A DNA stretch of 33,178 nt from Ruminococcus sp. (GCF_017650195.1 NZ_JAGCFH010000085.1:1-33178); one strand, 5' to 3'; positions 24,603 through 33,107 are shown, counted from the stretch's first letter. Program-made: numbers and translations. Notes: generated from the sequence alone by a model not told the origin.

Positions 24603-25730
24603 TTATTCAACCCAATCTGACGGAATTTCATTAAGCCAATACTGAGTTCCGCCACCCTTTCGATATTCTAATGTTTTCGGATCAAATTGAGGAGCAACTT
24701 CTCCGGTGATAACCTTCGTTCCCTTAGGAACGTTTATTTTATATTCGCCGGTTAATGGATTTCCCCATGCTTCTAAAACAGCCAGTTGATCCCTAGTTTC
24801 ATCAATTGTTAATGGTTTGTCCGTCCACCATTTTCCCAATCCTGTTGTTAACTCTGTATTGTAACCTCTTCTATATAATGTTAGAGTATCAGTTGTTTCA
24901 ATTACAGTTATTTGATTGTTTGTAAATGCTGCGATATCAGCGGTACCGTTTCTTATGCCGAAAGTATCAAATCCGCCATTTTGGAGGCATGATAATTTAG
25001 CTTGTCGGATATCTTCTACAGGAACACTTAATGAGTCAAAATATTTTAAAGTTCCCGTTAATGATGAAGCGTCGAATTTTTCTAATGCCATAGTGCTTAA
25101 AACATTTTCGATTTATGAAGCGTTTTTGCAGGCGTTCAGTGAATCAAAAGTATTAAGCATTTTAGTTACTCCAAGTGTACCGCTTGATTTGCTTGTTTCA
25201 ATAAAAAGGTGAGATAAATCATCACCGTATTTTAACACAAATTCAGCAAGATATCTTTGACTTCCGCCAGTCTCTCCAATAACTTTCTAGATATCACTGC
25301 TAAGCTCCATACATCTTGGATTTTTCAGCATTGTATCTATTGTAGGCTGAGTCATTCCTAAATGACGGAAGAGCTTTATCTGATTATTTATTTGCTTTGT
25401 TGTATATCCTGCGTCTCTTAAACCGTTGATCGTTGTACTTCCATATTTTGCTGCATTTCTTACTCCGGCAATTTTACTTATTGCCGCTCCTCCGCCTTTA
25501 ACAACTTTAACAACTCCAAATGTTACAACATTCCAGAATGTATCATGCTTTATTGCGGCAGCAGCTTGTTCATCGCCATATATATAGTAATCGAAATTTC
25601 TTTCGATTGTTTTTAAAATGTCAACATAGAGTAATGCGATAAATACAGCTGTTACTACCAATCCTAACCAAGATGCAGGTGCTAACTGATACGCTACACC
25701 TTCCAGACAATTCATGAGCCTGCGCCGATT
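24603..25730 (-). pseudogene. 5'-truncated polymorphic toxin C-terminal region with two internal stops
   Basis: One reading frame of 376 codons interrupted by TAG at 25287-25289 and TAA at 25113-25115, and preceded by TAG at 25731-25733. The protein homology clearly runs through both stops. Part 1 (from ATG 25715) is a hydrophobic segment plus helical pre-toxin linker (CLEGVAYQLAPASWLGLVV, then AKYGSTTINGLRDAGYT). Part 2 has KVIGETGGSQRYLAEFVLKYGDDLSHLF. Part 3 (ATG 25091, 162 aa) holds a possible toxin domain with TLTLYRRGY, GKWWTDKPL, NVPKGTKVITGEVAPQ and GGGTQYWLNEIP, reminiscent of ADP-ribosyltransferase-like toxins, though I cannot name the family. The delivery domain is missing. Part 3 could still be translated alone. 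Confidence 0.7.
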
Positions 25731-25783
25731 CTAACGCCGTCCGAAAACAAGACATTTGCACAGGCAGCTTGCTAAAATGAAGA

Positions 25784-25810
25784 AACCCGAGGACGTTATG
25801 CCCTCGGGTT
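25784..25810 (-). terminator. Terminator after the zinc-ribbon membrane gene
   Basis: A 9-bp perfect stem AACCCGAGG / CCTCGGGTT (25784-25792 with 25802-25810), a 9-base loop and a TCTTCATTTT tail on minus. It marks the boundary between ordinary chromosome and the AT-rich array. Confidence 0.75.
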
Positions 25811-25875
25811 ACATAAGAATATAATAAAGTTCCGTTAAGGATAGCACGCAATGTGCTTCGGCTATTATTATCCTA

Positions 25876-26586
25876 TTACTGTACGGGCGGCTGATCTGCT
25901 GGTGGTGTAGGCGGAGCTGCCGGTGGTGCAGGCGGCTCTGTACTGCCAACAGCCGGTTTAGCGTTCTTAAGCTCCAAGAAGCACGCCGCGGCAGTCGCCA
26001 ACATCAGAAGAATACACAGAACTAATCCAAATTTGGTCTTTACCTTTATGTATTCAGAATATTGCTTCGGGATATCGTAATAGCTGCGGAAAGTCATTCT
26101 GAACAGCAGCAGAGCTGCTGCTGAAACAGCGCTTACGATTGATGCTGTCTTCAATGACTTTTTGTCACTCTTTCGGAAAAGTACAACTGCAGTCGCAACG
26201 CCTCCTGCAAAAGCAACGATAAGGAATATATTGGGCTTAGGATCGCTATCAGCATTCTTTGCAACATCATCGTCTTTTTTCTCGATGCTGAACATCATAC
26301 GGAATCCCGAGTATTTCTCCTCAATAGATTTATCCTGCGTACACGATACAGAAACGAACGGAAGGAAAAATGCTACCAGAGCGATCAGCACACATACCTT
26401 GGCAATAAGCCTGAGAGGCAGATCAGATGTTTTTTGAGCGGCAATATCAGTTACTGAATCTGCAATCTCCTTAACGGAAGCACCGCTTGCTGAAAGAGGA
26501 GCGGTTTTAGGTTTAAGATCGCCTCCGCATGACGTACAGGTCTCAGAACCATCCGGTATCTGAGCGCCACAGTGTTTGCAATACAT
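25876..26586 (-). CDS. Zinc-ribbon membrane protein
   Basis: A 236-aa protein. Residues 3-20 form a zinc ribbon (CKHCG ... CTSCGG). About four hydrophobic helices follow (roughly 60-80, 110-130, 145-160 and 180-205), and the C-terminus is a short Pro/Ala/Glu-rich tail (TEPPAPPAAPPTPPAD). This combination is common in Firmicute proteins of unknown function. I chose ATG 26586 because AAGGAGGT lies directly upstream, and it gives the typical MYCKHCGAQIPDGSE start. It has its own promoter and terminator, so it is monocistronic. No function is inferred. Confidence 0.82.
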   Translation of the reverse strand: MYCKHCGAQIPDGSETCTSCGGDLKPKTAPLSASGASVKEIADSVTDIAAQKTSDLPLRLIAKVCVLIALVAFFLPFVSVSCTQDKSIEEKYSGFRMMFSIEKKDDDVAKNADSDPKPNIFLIVAFAGGVATAVVLFRKSDKKSLKTASIVSAVSAAALLLFRMTFRSYYDIPKQYSEYIKVKTKFGLVLCILLMLATAAACFLELKNAKPAVGSTEPPAPPAAPPTPPADQPPVQ

Positions 26587-26618
26587 AAAGATGACCTCCT
26601 TAAATATAATGATAATAT

Positions 26619-26647
26619 ATTTTATCATATTATCACAATTCTGTCAA
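26619..26647 (-). promoter_or_regulatory. Promoter of the zinc-ribbon gene
   Basis: Minus-strand -35 TTGACA (26642-26647), 17-base spacer, -10 TAAAAT (26619-26624), 32 bases before ATG 26586. Confidence 0.75.
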
Positions 26648-26693
26648 TAGTTCCACACAAAAATCCGTGAAATTAGCTATATTCGGCAAGACT

Positions 26694-26724
26694 GCAAAAA
26701 AACCGGCGAACTGTGTCCGCCGGT
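26694..26724 (-). terminator. Terminator of the SipW-like gene
   Basis: A minus-strand stem ACCGGCG / CGCCGGT (26724-26718 with 26708-26702), a 9-base loop and a run of eight Ts, 20 bases after the stop codon. Confidence 0.9.
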
Positions 26725-26744
26725 CTGGGTCGCTGTTTATATGC

Positions 26745-27962
26745 TCAAAGCTTCTTCTTCTCTTCCTCTATCATCTTGATAAGGTCATCAACAGACATAT
26801 TTGAGGGAGACTTTTTCTTTTCGTTGCGCTCGCTCTTGTCGATTATATCCGAGATATCGGGAGTGCTGCTCTTTTTAGACTTTGCAGCCGTTGAAGGAGT
26901 AGACTGGCTTCTGAGAGGCGTAGTCTTGGGAACATCGTTTCTTGACATCTCCGCAAGCTGGCTCTTTGAAAGTATACCCGTATTATCAGATACAGCCTCT
27001 GGAGCTGCAGGCTTCTGTATCTTACCTGTATTACCAGTTGTATTCTTTACGCTGAATGAACCTGTACGCTCTGCCTCAGCAGTCTTTCTGAGCATCTCCT
27101 CCCTGAGGGCATCGGCTGTGGGAGCTGTAGAGGAGGATCCGCCTACATTCTTTGCCGCAAATGTGCTCTCGGCACTGCGCTGTGCCTTGAACTGCATCGT
27201 GCGCTCCTTCTCCTTCTGGTAAGGAGAATCGGGATTTACCTTCTTCTGACTGAAATTCTCGGCGATAGACATTTTCTTTCGCTCGAGCTCGTCGCTGGGC
27301 TGTATCTCCTGCGAGGGTTCAAAGAGGGGATTTGCAGACTTGTCGTGAAGATTCTTTCTGCTCTCGGATATCGCTCTTTCCTTTTCTTTCTCGTCATACT
27401 CGTAAAAACCGAACTCCTCCTCATCATCGCCCTTTGAGGAAGCGATTTTGATGATGAAGAACACTACAAGAAGCACGCAGGGAAGCACAAGAAGTGAGAT
27501 TATACCCTTTATTCCTGACGCAAAGGTTATTACCGAGCCGATAAGTACGCTCTGATTGTGTCCCGTGCAGAGAGCGAGTATCTTGTCCTTAGTTATGGAT
27601 TCCTCGCTGCCTACTCTTGAAGCATCGGCAGTATAGTATTTCTCAGTGCCGTCTTCTGAAGTAACGATATCGAAAATACTGAGCACCTTGAGGTTATCAG
27701 GAGTCTCTGCCGGATAACATAGGACGATATCACCCTTGGATATCTTTTCCTTTTCCGCAGGTGCGGCAATCAGAGCAGCACCGTTCGTTACGCTTGTGCC
27801 CATATTGTCGGTATCTTTGACGATATAGACGTATCTGCCGAAGAGTTTCGGCGTTTTGCCGCCTGAGAATGCGATATTGATAACGATCGAGAGCACGATC
27901 AGTAATATACTAAGAACTATAATGACAAGTTTAAGTATCGAGAAGCGTTTTTCTTTTTCCAT
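26745..27962 (-). CDS. SipW-like signal peptidase homologue, probably inactive, with long cytosolic tail
   Basis: A 405-aa membrane protein. Helix 1 is about residues 10-32, an external domain spans about 35-150, helix 2 is about 153-174, and a long charged Ser/Lys-rich cytosolic tail spans about 175-405. The external domain follows the SipW/archaeal-type signal peptidase I layout: the position of the catalytic SGSMEP motif is occupied by DTDNMGTSV, followed by ISKGDIVLCY and a final LIGSVITF strand before helix 2. The catalytic serine is thus Asn53, and the THRI-type histidine and late aspartates are not visible, so cleavage activity is unlikely. The tail (NVGGSSSTAPTADALREEML and similar) is low complexity. 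The family link is by layout and motif positions only. Start ATG 27962 has AGGTGAT upstream. Confidence 0.7.
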   Translation of the reverse strand: MEKEKRFSILKLVIIVLSILLIVLSIVINIAFSGGKTPKLFGRYVYIVKDTDNMGTSVTNGAALIAAPAEKEKISKGDIVLCYPAETPDNLKVLSIFDIVTSEDGTEKYYTADASRVGSEESITKDKILALCTGHNQSVLIGSVITFASGIKGIISLLVLPCVLLVVFFIIKIASSKGDDEEEFGFYEYDEKEKERAISESRKNLHDKSANPLFEPSQEIQPSDELERKKMSIAENFSQKKVNPDSPYQKEKERTMQFKAQRSAESTFAAKNVGGSSSTAPTADALREEMLRKTAEAERTGSFSVKNTTGNTGKIQKPAAPEAVSDNTGILSKSQLAEMSRNDVPKTTPLRSQSTPSTAAKSKKSSTPDISDIIDKSERNEKKKSPSNMSVDDLIKMIEEEKKKL

Positions 27963-28046
27963 TTTACATCACCTTTTCATTTCATTTTTTTGTCTTTTTG
28001 TTTCTACACATTTTTCTGCGGACCTATAAATATGACCGCTTTATCT

Positions 28047-28075
28047 ATTATATCACATATTATAACAAATTTCAA
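28047..28075 (-). promoter_or_regulatory. Promoter of the SipW-like gene
   Basis: Minus-strand -35 TTGAAA (28070-28075), 17-base spacer, -10 TATAAT (28047-28052), 84 bases before ATG 27962. Confidence 0.75.
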
Positions 28076-28285
28076 ACATTTTTTAAGTTTTATTTTTTAA
28101 ATATATAGAAACCATTTCCATATCATTTTTTTCGGGTTTTATGCACAAATTACATTAGTTATTTCTTTCCGTTTACGCATTATGCACAATGAAGAATTAA
28201 TATTTTTCAGTCTTAACAGATATCATATCAAATGACTGTCTGCAATATATAAATTTAGTTGACAAATATTTGTTGAAATATGCAC

Positions 28286-28314
28286 TTGAAATATGTTATG
28301 ATTCATAGTATAAT
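28286..28314 (+). promoter_or_regulatory. Promoter of glycogen phosphorylase
   Basis: -35 TTGAAA (28286-28291), 17-base spacer, -10 TATAAT (28309-28314). The 466-base gap 27963-28428 holds this promoter, the divergent one at 28047-28075 and the leader hairpin below; I see no gene in it. TTGAAATATG is repeated at 28273 and 28286. Confidence 0.8.
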
Positions 28315-28319
28315 TGATG

Positions 28320-28371
28320 TGTATACTGCTTGCATTGCGCAATAGCGCGTTATTAAAACAGGCAGTATACA
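28320..28371 (+). promoter_or_regulatory. Long hairpin at the 5' end of the glgP transcript
   Basis: GTATACTGCTTG (28321-28332) pairs with CAGGCAGTATAC (28359-28370), 12 bp with one G-T pair. The loop contains further GCGC-type pairing (TGCGCAATAGCGCG). It begins where transcription from the upstream promoter should start, so it would form the extreme 5' end of the mRNA, either as a stability element or a protein/operator site. Confidence 0.55.
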
Positions 28372-28428
28372 TCTAAGGCATTATACAGGCAGTAACAAAG
28401 CCGCACCCCGGCAGATTGGAGATACTTT

Positions 28429-30837
28429 ATGGCTACTAAAAAGGCAAATCCTCTTATCGACAAGATCAAGGAAGAGTTTCCTAGAAAGCTCCAGCTTTTG
28501 TACAGTGTTTCTCCCGAAGAAGCTTCAGACAAACAGGTTTATCATGTTCTCTCGTCCATAATCGTCGAGATACTTGGTACAAAAAGGCAGAGCTTTGTAA
28601 ATCATACCAACTCCGTTGGCGGCAAGCAGATATACTACCTTTCCATGGAGTTCCTTATGGGACGCTCCCTCAAGACAAGCATATACAACCTCGAACTAGC
28701 TGACGGCATAAAGACTATGCTGAAGCAGTACGATATAAATCTCGATAAGATATACGAAATGGAGCCTGACGCAGGTCTCGGAAACGGCGGTCTCGGAAGA
28801 CTTGCTGCCTGCTATCTCGACGGTCTCGCCACTATGGCTTTCCCTGCAATGGGATATTCGATATGCTATGAATACGGCATCTTCCAGCAAAAGCTGGAGG
28901 ACGGTTGGCAGACAGAGCTCCCCGACAACTGGCTCCCAGGCGGATCAGTATGGCTCGTCCCGAAGCCGGAGCTGTCCGTAGATGTACACTTTGAAGGCGA
29001 CCTCAGGGAGTACTGGGACAATCAGTACCACTATATCTCACATGTGAACTACAATACCGTCGTTGCTACTCCTTACGACCTTTATGTATCGGGCTACGGC
29101 TCGGAAGGCGTCTCCGTACTCAGACTCTGGTCAGCAAAGGCCCCCAACTTCAATATGGAAATGTTCAACAAGGGCAACTACGAAGAAGCCCTCGCACAGA
29201 ACTCAATAGCTAATGCGATATCAAAGGTGCTCTATCCCAACGATAACCACCTTGAGGGCAAGAGCCTCCGTCTTCGTCAGCAGTACTTCCTCTGTGCTGC
29301 TTCTATCGGAGATATCGTAAGCTCCCATATGGCTGTATACGGCACTCTCGAAAACCTTGCAGACAAGGTTGCTATCCATATAAACGACACTCATCCCACC
29401 CTCGCTATCCCGGAGCTCATGAGAATACTCCTCGATGACTGCGGATACAGCTGGGAAAAATCGTGGGATATCGTCACAAGAACGTTTGCGTACACCAACC
29501 ATACAGTTATGGCTGAGGCTCTCGAAAAGTGGGACGTAAACCTCGTAAAACAGGTAATCCCGAGAATATTCTCGATAATCATCGAGATTAACAACCGCTA
29601 CTGTCAGTCACTTCTTGAAAGGAACGGCGGCGACAGCGCAAAGACCACGCGTATGTCCATAGTCAAGGACAATCAAATACACATGGCAACTCTCTGCGTT
29701 GCGGCTTCTCACAGCGTAAATGGCGTATCAAAGCTCCATTCGGAAATAATCAAGCAGTCCGTCTTCCATGAGGAATTCGAGAATACTCCCGAAAAGTTCA
29801 AGAACGTCACAAACGGCATAGCCTACAGAAGATGGCTGTATCAGTCCAATCCCGCTCTGACCGAGCTTCTCACAGAGACTATCGGTTCCAAGTTCATAAA
29901 GGACGGCGCAGAGCTTGAAAATTTCAGGAAATTCGAGAACGACAAGGAAGTTCTAACAAAGCTCATGGCAGTCAAAAAGGAAAACAAGGAAGCTTTCGCA
30001 AAGTATGTCAAGAACGAGTCCGGCATAGATCTCAATACAGACAGCATCTTTGACGTACAGGTAAAGCGTCTCCACGAATACAAGAGACAGCATCTAAACG
30101 TCATGAATATCCTTACGGACTATGCTTATCTGCTCAACGATCCATGTGCTCCCTATACTCCAAAGACCTATATCTTCGCGGCAAAGGCTGCTCCGGGCTA
30201 TTATCTCGCAAAGCAGATAATCAAGATGATATGGGCCATCTCCGAGGAGATAAAACGGGATCCGAGGATAAGCGAAAAGCTTTCGGTAGTATTTCTTGAA
30301 AACTACTGCGTTACACTCTCTGAGCATCTCATGCCTGCTTCCGATGTTTCTGAGCAGATATCCCTTGCAGGAACAGAGGCTTCCGGTACGGGAAATATGA
30401 AACTAATGCTAAACGGAGCCGTGACCCTCGGTACTCTCGACGGCGCTAATATTGAGATAAAGGAAGCCTGCGGCGATGATAATATCGTTATCTTCGGCAT
30501 GACCACTCCACAGGTCAATGAACTCAGATACAGGGGCTACAACCCCGTGGACTGCTACAACTGCGATCCGCGCATACGCGACGCCATAGACCGTATGTAC
30601 CACGGAATAAATGGCTGCACCTTCAACGATGTGGCAAATTCACTTAAAAACAGCGACCCCTACATGGTGCTTGCAGACTTTGACAGTTACAGAAAGGCTC
30701 AGCACTATGTGGCAGAATGTTATAACGACAAGATGAAATGGGCTAAAATGTCTCTCAATAACATCGCAGGAGCCGGAATATTCTCAGCTGACCGCGCTGT
30801 TGCGGAGTATGCCGACAATATTTGGCATCTCAGATAA
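28429..30837 (+). CDS. glgP: Glycogen/starch/maltodextrin phosphorylase
   Basis: An 802-aa GT35 phosphorylase that releases glucose-1-phosphate from alpha-1,4-glucan ends using phosphate and PLP. Clear blocks are YYLSMEFLMGRSL (about 64-77), EPDAGLGNGGLGRLAACYLD, HINDTHPTLAIPELMR, KRLHEYKRQHLN and the PLP site EASGTGNMKLMLNG, in which Lys658 would carry the cofactor. Length and motif order match the bacterial family. Start ATG 28429 follows TTGGAG. It has its own promoter and leader hairpin and is followed 80 bases later by a GH13 enzyme, a natural partner for glucan breakdown. Confidence 0.97.
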   Translation: MATKKANPLIDKIKEEFPRKLQLLYSVSPEEASDKQVYHVLSSIIVEILGTKRQSFVNHTNSVGGKQIYYLSMEFLMGRSLKTSIYNLELADGIKTMLKQYDINLDKIYEMEPDAGLGNGGLGRLAACYLDGLATMAFPAMGYSICYEYGIFQQKLEDGWQTELPDNWLPGGSVWLVPKPELSVDVHFEGDLREYWDNQYHYISHVNYNTVVATPYDLYVSGYGSEGVSVLRLWSAKAPNFNMEMFNKGNYEEALAQNSIANAISKVLYPNDNHLEGKSLRLRQQYFLCAASIGDIVSSHMAVYGTLENLADKVAIHINDTHPTLAIPELMRILLDDCGYSWEKSWDIVTRTFAYTNHTVMAEALEKWDVNLVKQVIPRIFSIIIEINNRYCQSLLERNGGDSAKTTRMSIVKDNQIHMATLCVAASHSVNGVSKLHSEIIKQSVFHEEFENTPEKFKNVTNGIAYRRWLYQSNPALTELLTETIGSKFIKDGAELENFRKFENDKEVLTKLMAVKKENKEAFAKYVKNESGIDLNTDSIFDVQVKRLHEYKRQHLNVMNILTDYAYLLNDPCAPYTPKTYIFAAKAAPGYYLAKQIIKMIWAISEEIKRDPRISEKLSVVFLENYCVTLSEHLMPASDVSEQISLAGTEASGTGNMKLMLNGAVTLGTLDGANIEIKEACGDDNIVIFGMTTPQVNELRYRGYNPVDCYNCDPRIRDAIDRMYHGINGCTFNDVANSLKNSDPYMVLADFDSYRKAQHYVAECYNDKMKWAKMSLNNIAGAGIFSADRAVAEYADNIWHLR

Positions 30838-30917
30838 AACGATCTCCTGAAACAGATCATACAGGGAACGTACCTGCTGCGTCCCTTAAAAAATACCGGA
30901 AACGGAGTGTTTTTTAG

Positions 30918-32804
30918 ATGAAACCATTTTACGATACATGGGATCTCAGCTACAAATCAATTTTCGGCGCGGTAAGGCAGTATGAGACCTGCCGCTTCAC
31001 AATCAGGCTGCCAAAGGATATAAAGCCTGACTATTCGCCGGTGTTGGTGCTTTTCCGCACAGGATTCAAGGAGCGCTTCATAACCATGAACGCCGTTGAG
31101 GAGGAAGAGGACTGCTTTACGTACTCAGCCGAATACGAGGCAAGATATACCGACGTACATTACTACTACTTCTCGTTCACAGAGGGCGGTACACGCCACT
31201 ATATCAAGAAAATCAACATCCACGAGGGCGGTCTCGACGAAGGAGATATGTTCCAGCTCACCGTCTACAACAGCACATACACTACTCCCGATTTTCTCAA
31301 GGGCGGAGTTATGTACCAGATATTCCCAGATCGCTTCTGCAACAGTGGTAAGCCCAAGGAGAATATACCTGAAGGTCGTGTTCTCCGCGAAGACTGGGGT
31401 GGCACTCCCTTCTACAAGCCCGACGAGAACGGTCACGTATGGAACAATGACTACTTCGGCGGCGATTTCGAGGGTATAAAGTCAAAACTCCCTTACCTCA
31501 AAGGTCTTGGAGTAACCTGTATATATCTCAATCCTATATTTGAAGCTCACGAAAATCACAGGTACAATACCGCAAACTATATGAACGCAGACCCTCTCCT
31601 CGGCACTAACGAGGATTTCGCAGAGCTTTGCCAGGCGGCTGAAAGCTACGGTATATCAATAATCCTCGACGGAGTATTCTCACATACCGGCGCTGACAGC
31701 GTTTACTTCAACAAATACGGACGCTATCCCGAGCTCGGCGCCTATCAGTCAAAGGACAGCAAGTATTACGACTGGTACAGCTTCATAGAGTATCCCGATG
31801 TATACGAAGCTTGGTGGGGCATAGATACCCTTCCAAACGTATTCGAGAACAATGAAGACTATACGGAGTATATCTGCGGCGAGGAGGGAGTTCTCCGCTA
31901 CTGGCTGGATCAGGGTGCAGCCGGCTACCGTCTCGACGTTGCAGACGAGCTTCCCGACAAGTTCCTTGCAAACCTAAGAAAATGCGTGAAGGAGTATGAC
32001 AAAAACAAGCTCATCATCGGCGAGGTATGGGAGGACGCCACAAACAAAGAGAGCTACGGCATAAAGCGTCGCTACCTTCTCGGCGATCAGCTCGACTCGG
32101 TAATGAACTACCCCTTCCGAGAAGCTATCATGAACTTCATCAAAGGCGGCAAACCCAGCGAATTCATAAAATCCGTAATGACCATAGTAGAGCACTATCC
32201 GAAGCCAACTGTTGACGTGCTTATGAACTTTGTGTCCACTCACGATATAGAACGCGCTATAAACCGTCTCGGCGGTGACGACTGCAACGGCAAGAACAAG
32301 GAATGGATGGCGGAGCGCTATCTCACCCCGGAGCAGTACGAGCACGGAAAGGAAATGCTGAAGGCTGCAATGGCCCTCCAGTTCTTCCTGCCCGGAGTAC
32401 CAAGTATATACTACGGCGACGAAGCAGGACTTCAGGGCTACAAAGATCCATTCAACCGCCGCTGCTACCCTTGGGGAAACGAGGATACAGACCTTATAGA
32501 ATACGTTTCCGAGCTCAGCCGCGTAAGAAAGTCCATACCAAGTATGCGCGACGGAAGGATATACTTTGTTATCAATGAAAAAGAAGTACATGACAGCCGT
32601 CTTATCGGCTTCACCCGTCAGGGACAGAAGCAGGATCATATCATATTCGTAAACAGAAGCGGTGATACCGTACAGCTCGAAAATATGAGCGAGATACTGT
32701 CGCGCTTCACGGACATACAGCCGTTCTACGGCGAATTCATGGACGATACCATTACAGTAAAGCCCTACGGATACACAATAGTCAAGGCTAAATTCGTAAA
32801 ATAA
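30918..32804 (+). CDS. GH13 alpha-glucan hydrolase (neopullulanase/cyclomaltodextrinase type)
   Basis: A 628-aa enzyme without a signal peptide, so cytosolic. Residues about 1-125 form an N-terminal beta-sandwich (CBM34-like position). The GH13 barrel follows from about 130 (GVMYQIFPDRFCNSG). Conserved regions: DGVFSHTG, YRLDVADELP (nucleophile Asp340), IIGEVWED (acid/base Glu369) and FVSTHDIERA (Asp443). GVPSIYYGDEAGLQG and RRCYPWG follow, and the all-beta C domain ends the protein. The full triad suggests an active enzyme cutting alpha-1,4 and perhaps alpha-1,6 bonds in maltodextrins, cyclodextrins or pullulan; exact specificity cannot be read. The start ATG 30918 follows ACGGAGTG. It follows glgP and is probably co-transcribed. 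Confidence 0.93.
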   Translation: MKPFYDTWDLSYKSIFGAVRQYETCRFTIRLPKDIKPDYSPVLVLFRTGFKERFITMNAVEEEEDCFTYSAEYEARYTDVHYYYFSFTEGGTRHYIKKINIHEGGLDEGDMFQLTVYNSTYTTPDFLKGGVMYQIFPDRFCNSGKPKENIPEGRVLREDWGGTPFYKPDENGHVWNNDYFGGDFEGIKSKLPYLKGLGVTCIYLNPIFEAHENHRYNTANYMNADPLLGTNEDFAELCQAAESYGISIILDGVFSHTGADSVYFNKYGRYPELGAYQSKDSKYYDWYSFIEYPDVYEAWWGIDTLPNVFENNEDYTEYICGEEGVLRYWLDQGAAGYRLDVADELPDKFLANLRKCVKEYDKNKLIIGEVWEDATNKESYGIKRRYLLGDQLDSVMNYPFREAIMNFIKGGKPSEFIKSVMTIVEHYPKPTVDVLMNFVSTHDIERAINRLGGDDCNGKNKEWMAERYLTPEQYEHGKEMLKAAMALQFFLPGVPSIYYGDEAGLQGYKDPFNRRCYPWGNEDTDLIEYVSELSRVRKSIPSMRDGRIYFVINEKEVHDSRLIGFTRQGQKQDHIIFVNRSGDTVQLENMSEILSRFTDIQPFYGEFMDDTITVKPYGYTIVKAKFVK

Positions 32805-32816
32805 CAGAGAGCCGCA

Positions 32817-32906
32817 ATGTTCTTCGCTTTCCTCGGCATCGCCGGGGTTGCAGTTTGTATTGTTTTCAGCATACTGCAGCGAAACGAAAAGCAGCTGGAG
32901 GAATAA
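32817..32906 (+). CDS. Possible 29-aa membrane peptide
   Basis: ATG 32817 opens a 29-codon frame: FFAFLGIAGVAVCIVFSILQ, then RNEKQLEE and stop. It has one membrane helix followed by a charged cytosolic end, the classic small single-span layout. The ribosome binding site is weak (CAGAGAG), and it follows the GH13 stop by 12 bases and precedes the shared terminator, so it could be the last cistron of the operon. The hydrophobic and charged parts are cleanly separated, which argues against chance, but the short length keeps confidence low. Confidence 0.42.
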   Translation: MFFAFLGIAGVAVCIVFSILQRNEKQLEE

Positions 32907-32916
32907 GCGTTTTTAC

Positions 32917-32945
32917 AAATATGCGGAGGAATACTCCGCATATTT
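32917..32945 (+). terminator. Terminator of the glgP - GH13 operon
   Basis: A 12-bp perfect stem AAATATGCGGAG / CTCCGCATATTT (32917-32928 with 32934-32945) with a 5-base loop. Confidence 0.8.
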
Positions 32946-33033
32946 CTTACCCCAAAATTGTCCGCCACTGGTGTACAAGCGTATTCACCAAAAATACAGT
33001 TTCATATCTGACTGATTTTTGGCTTTATGTCAA

Positions 33034-33062
33034 TTGATTTCAGGGACAAAAAAGCATATAAT
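33034..33062 (+). promoter_or_regulatory. Promoter of the aspartokinase gene
   Basis: -35 TTGATT (33034-33039), 17-base spacer, -10 TATAAT (33057-33062), 45 bases before ATG 33108. Apart from the small peptide gene, the terminator and this promoter I see nothing in 32805-33107. Confidence 0.75.
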
Positions 33063-33107
33063 AGATATTACTGTAAAATCATCAAAAATTGTAAAGGAAT
33101 GATATAT

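Noticed and set aside
25113..25289. Reading TAG and TAA in the toxin frame as reassigned sense codons
   Set aside because: Normal genes in the window end with TAA, TAG and TGA at expected places, so nonsense mutations are the simpler explanation.
25621..25851. A 76-codon minus-strand frame overlapping the 5' end of the toxin region
   Set aside because: It crosses the terminator and the junction with the array, has no ribosome binding site and no protein-like pattern.
31974..32639. A 221-codon minus-strand frame within the GH13 gene
   Set aside because: Shadow of the GH13 coding strand, which has all catalytic motifs.
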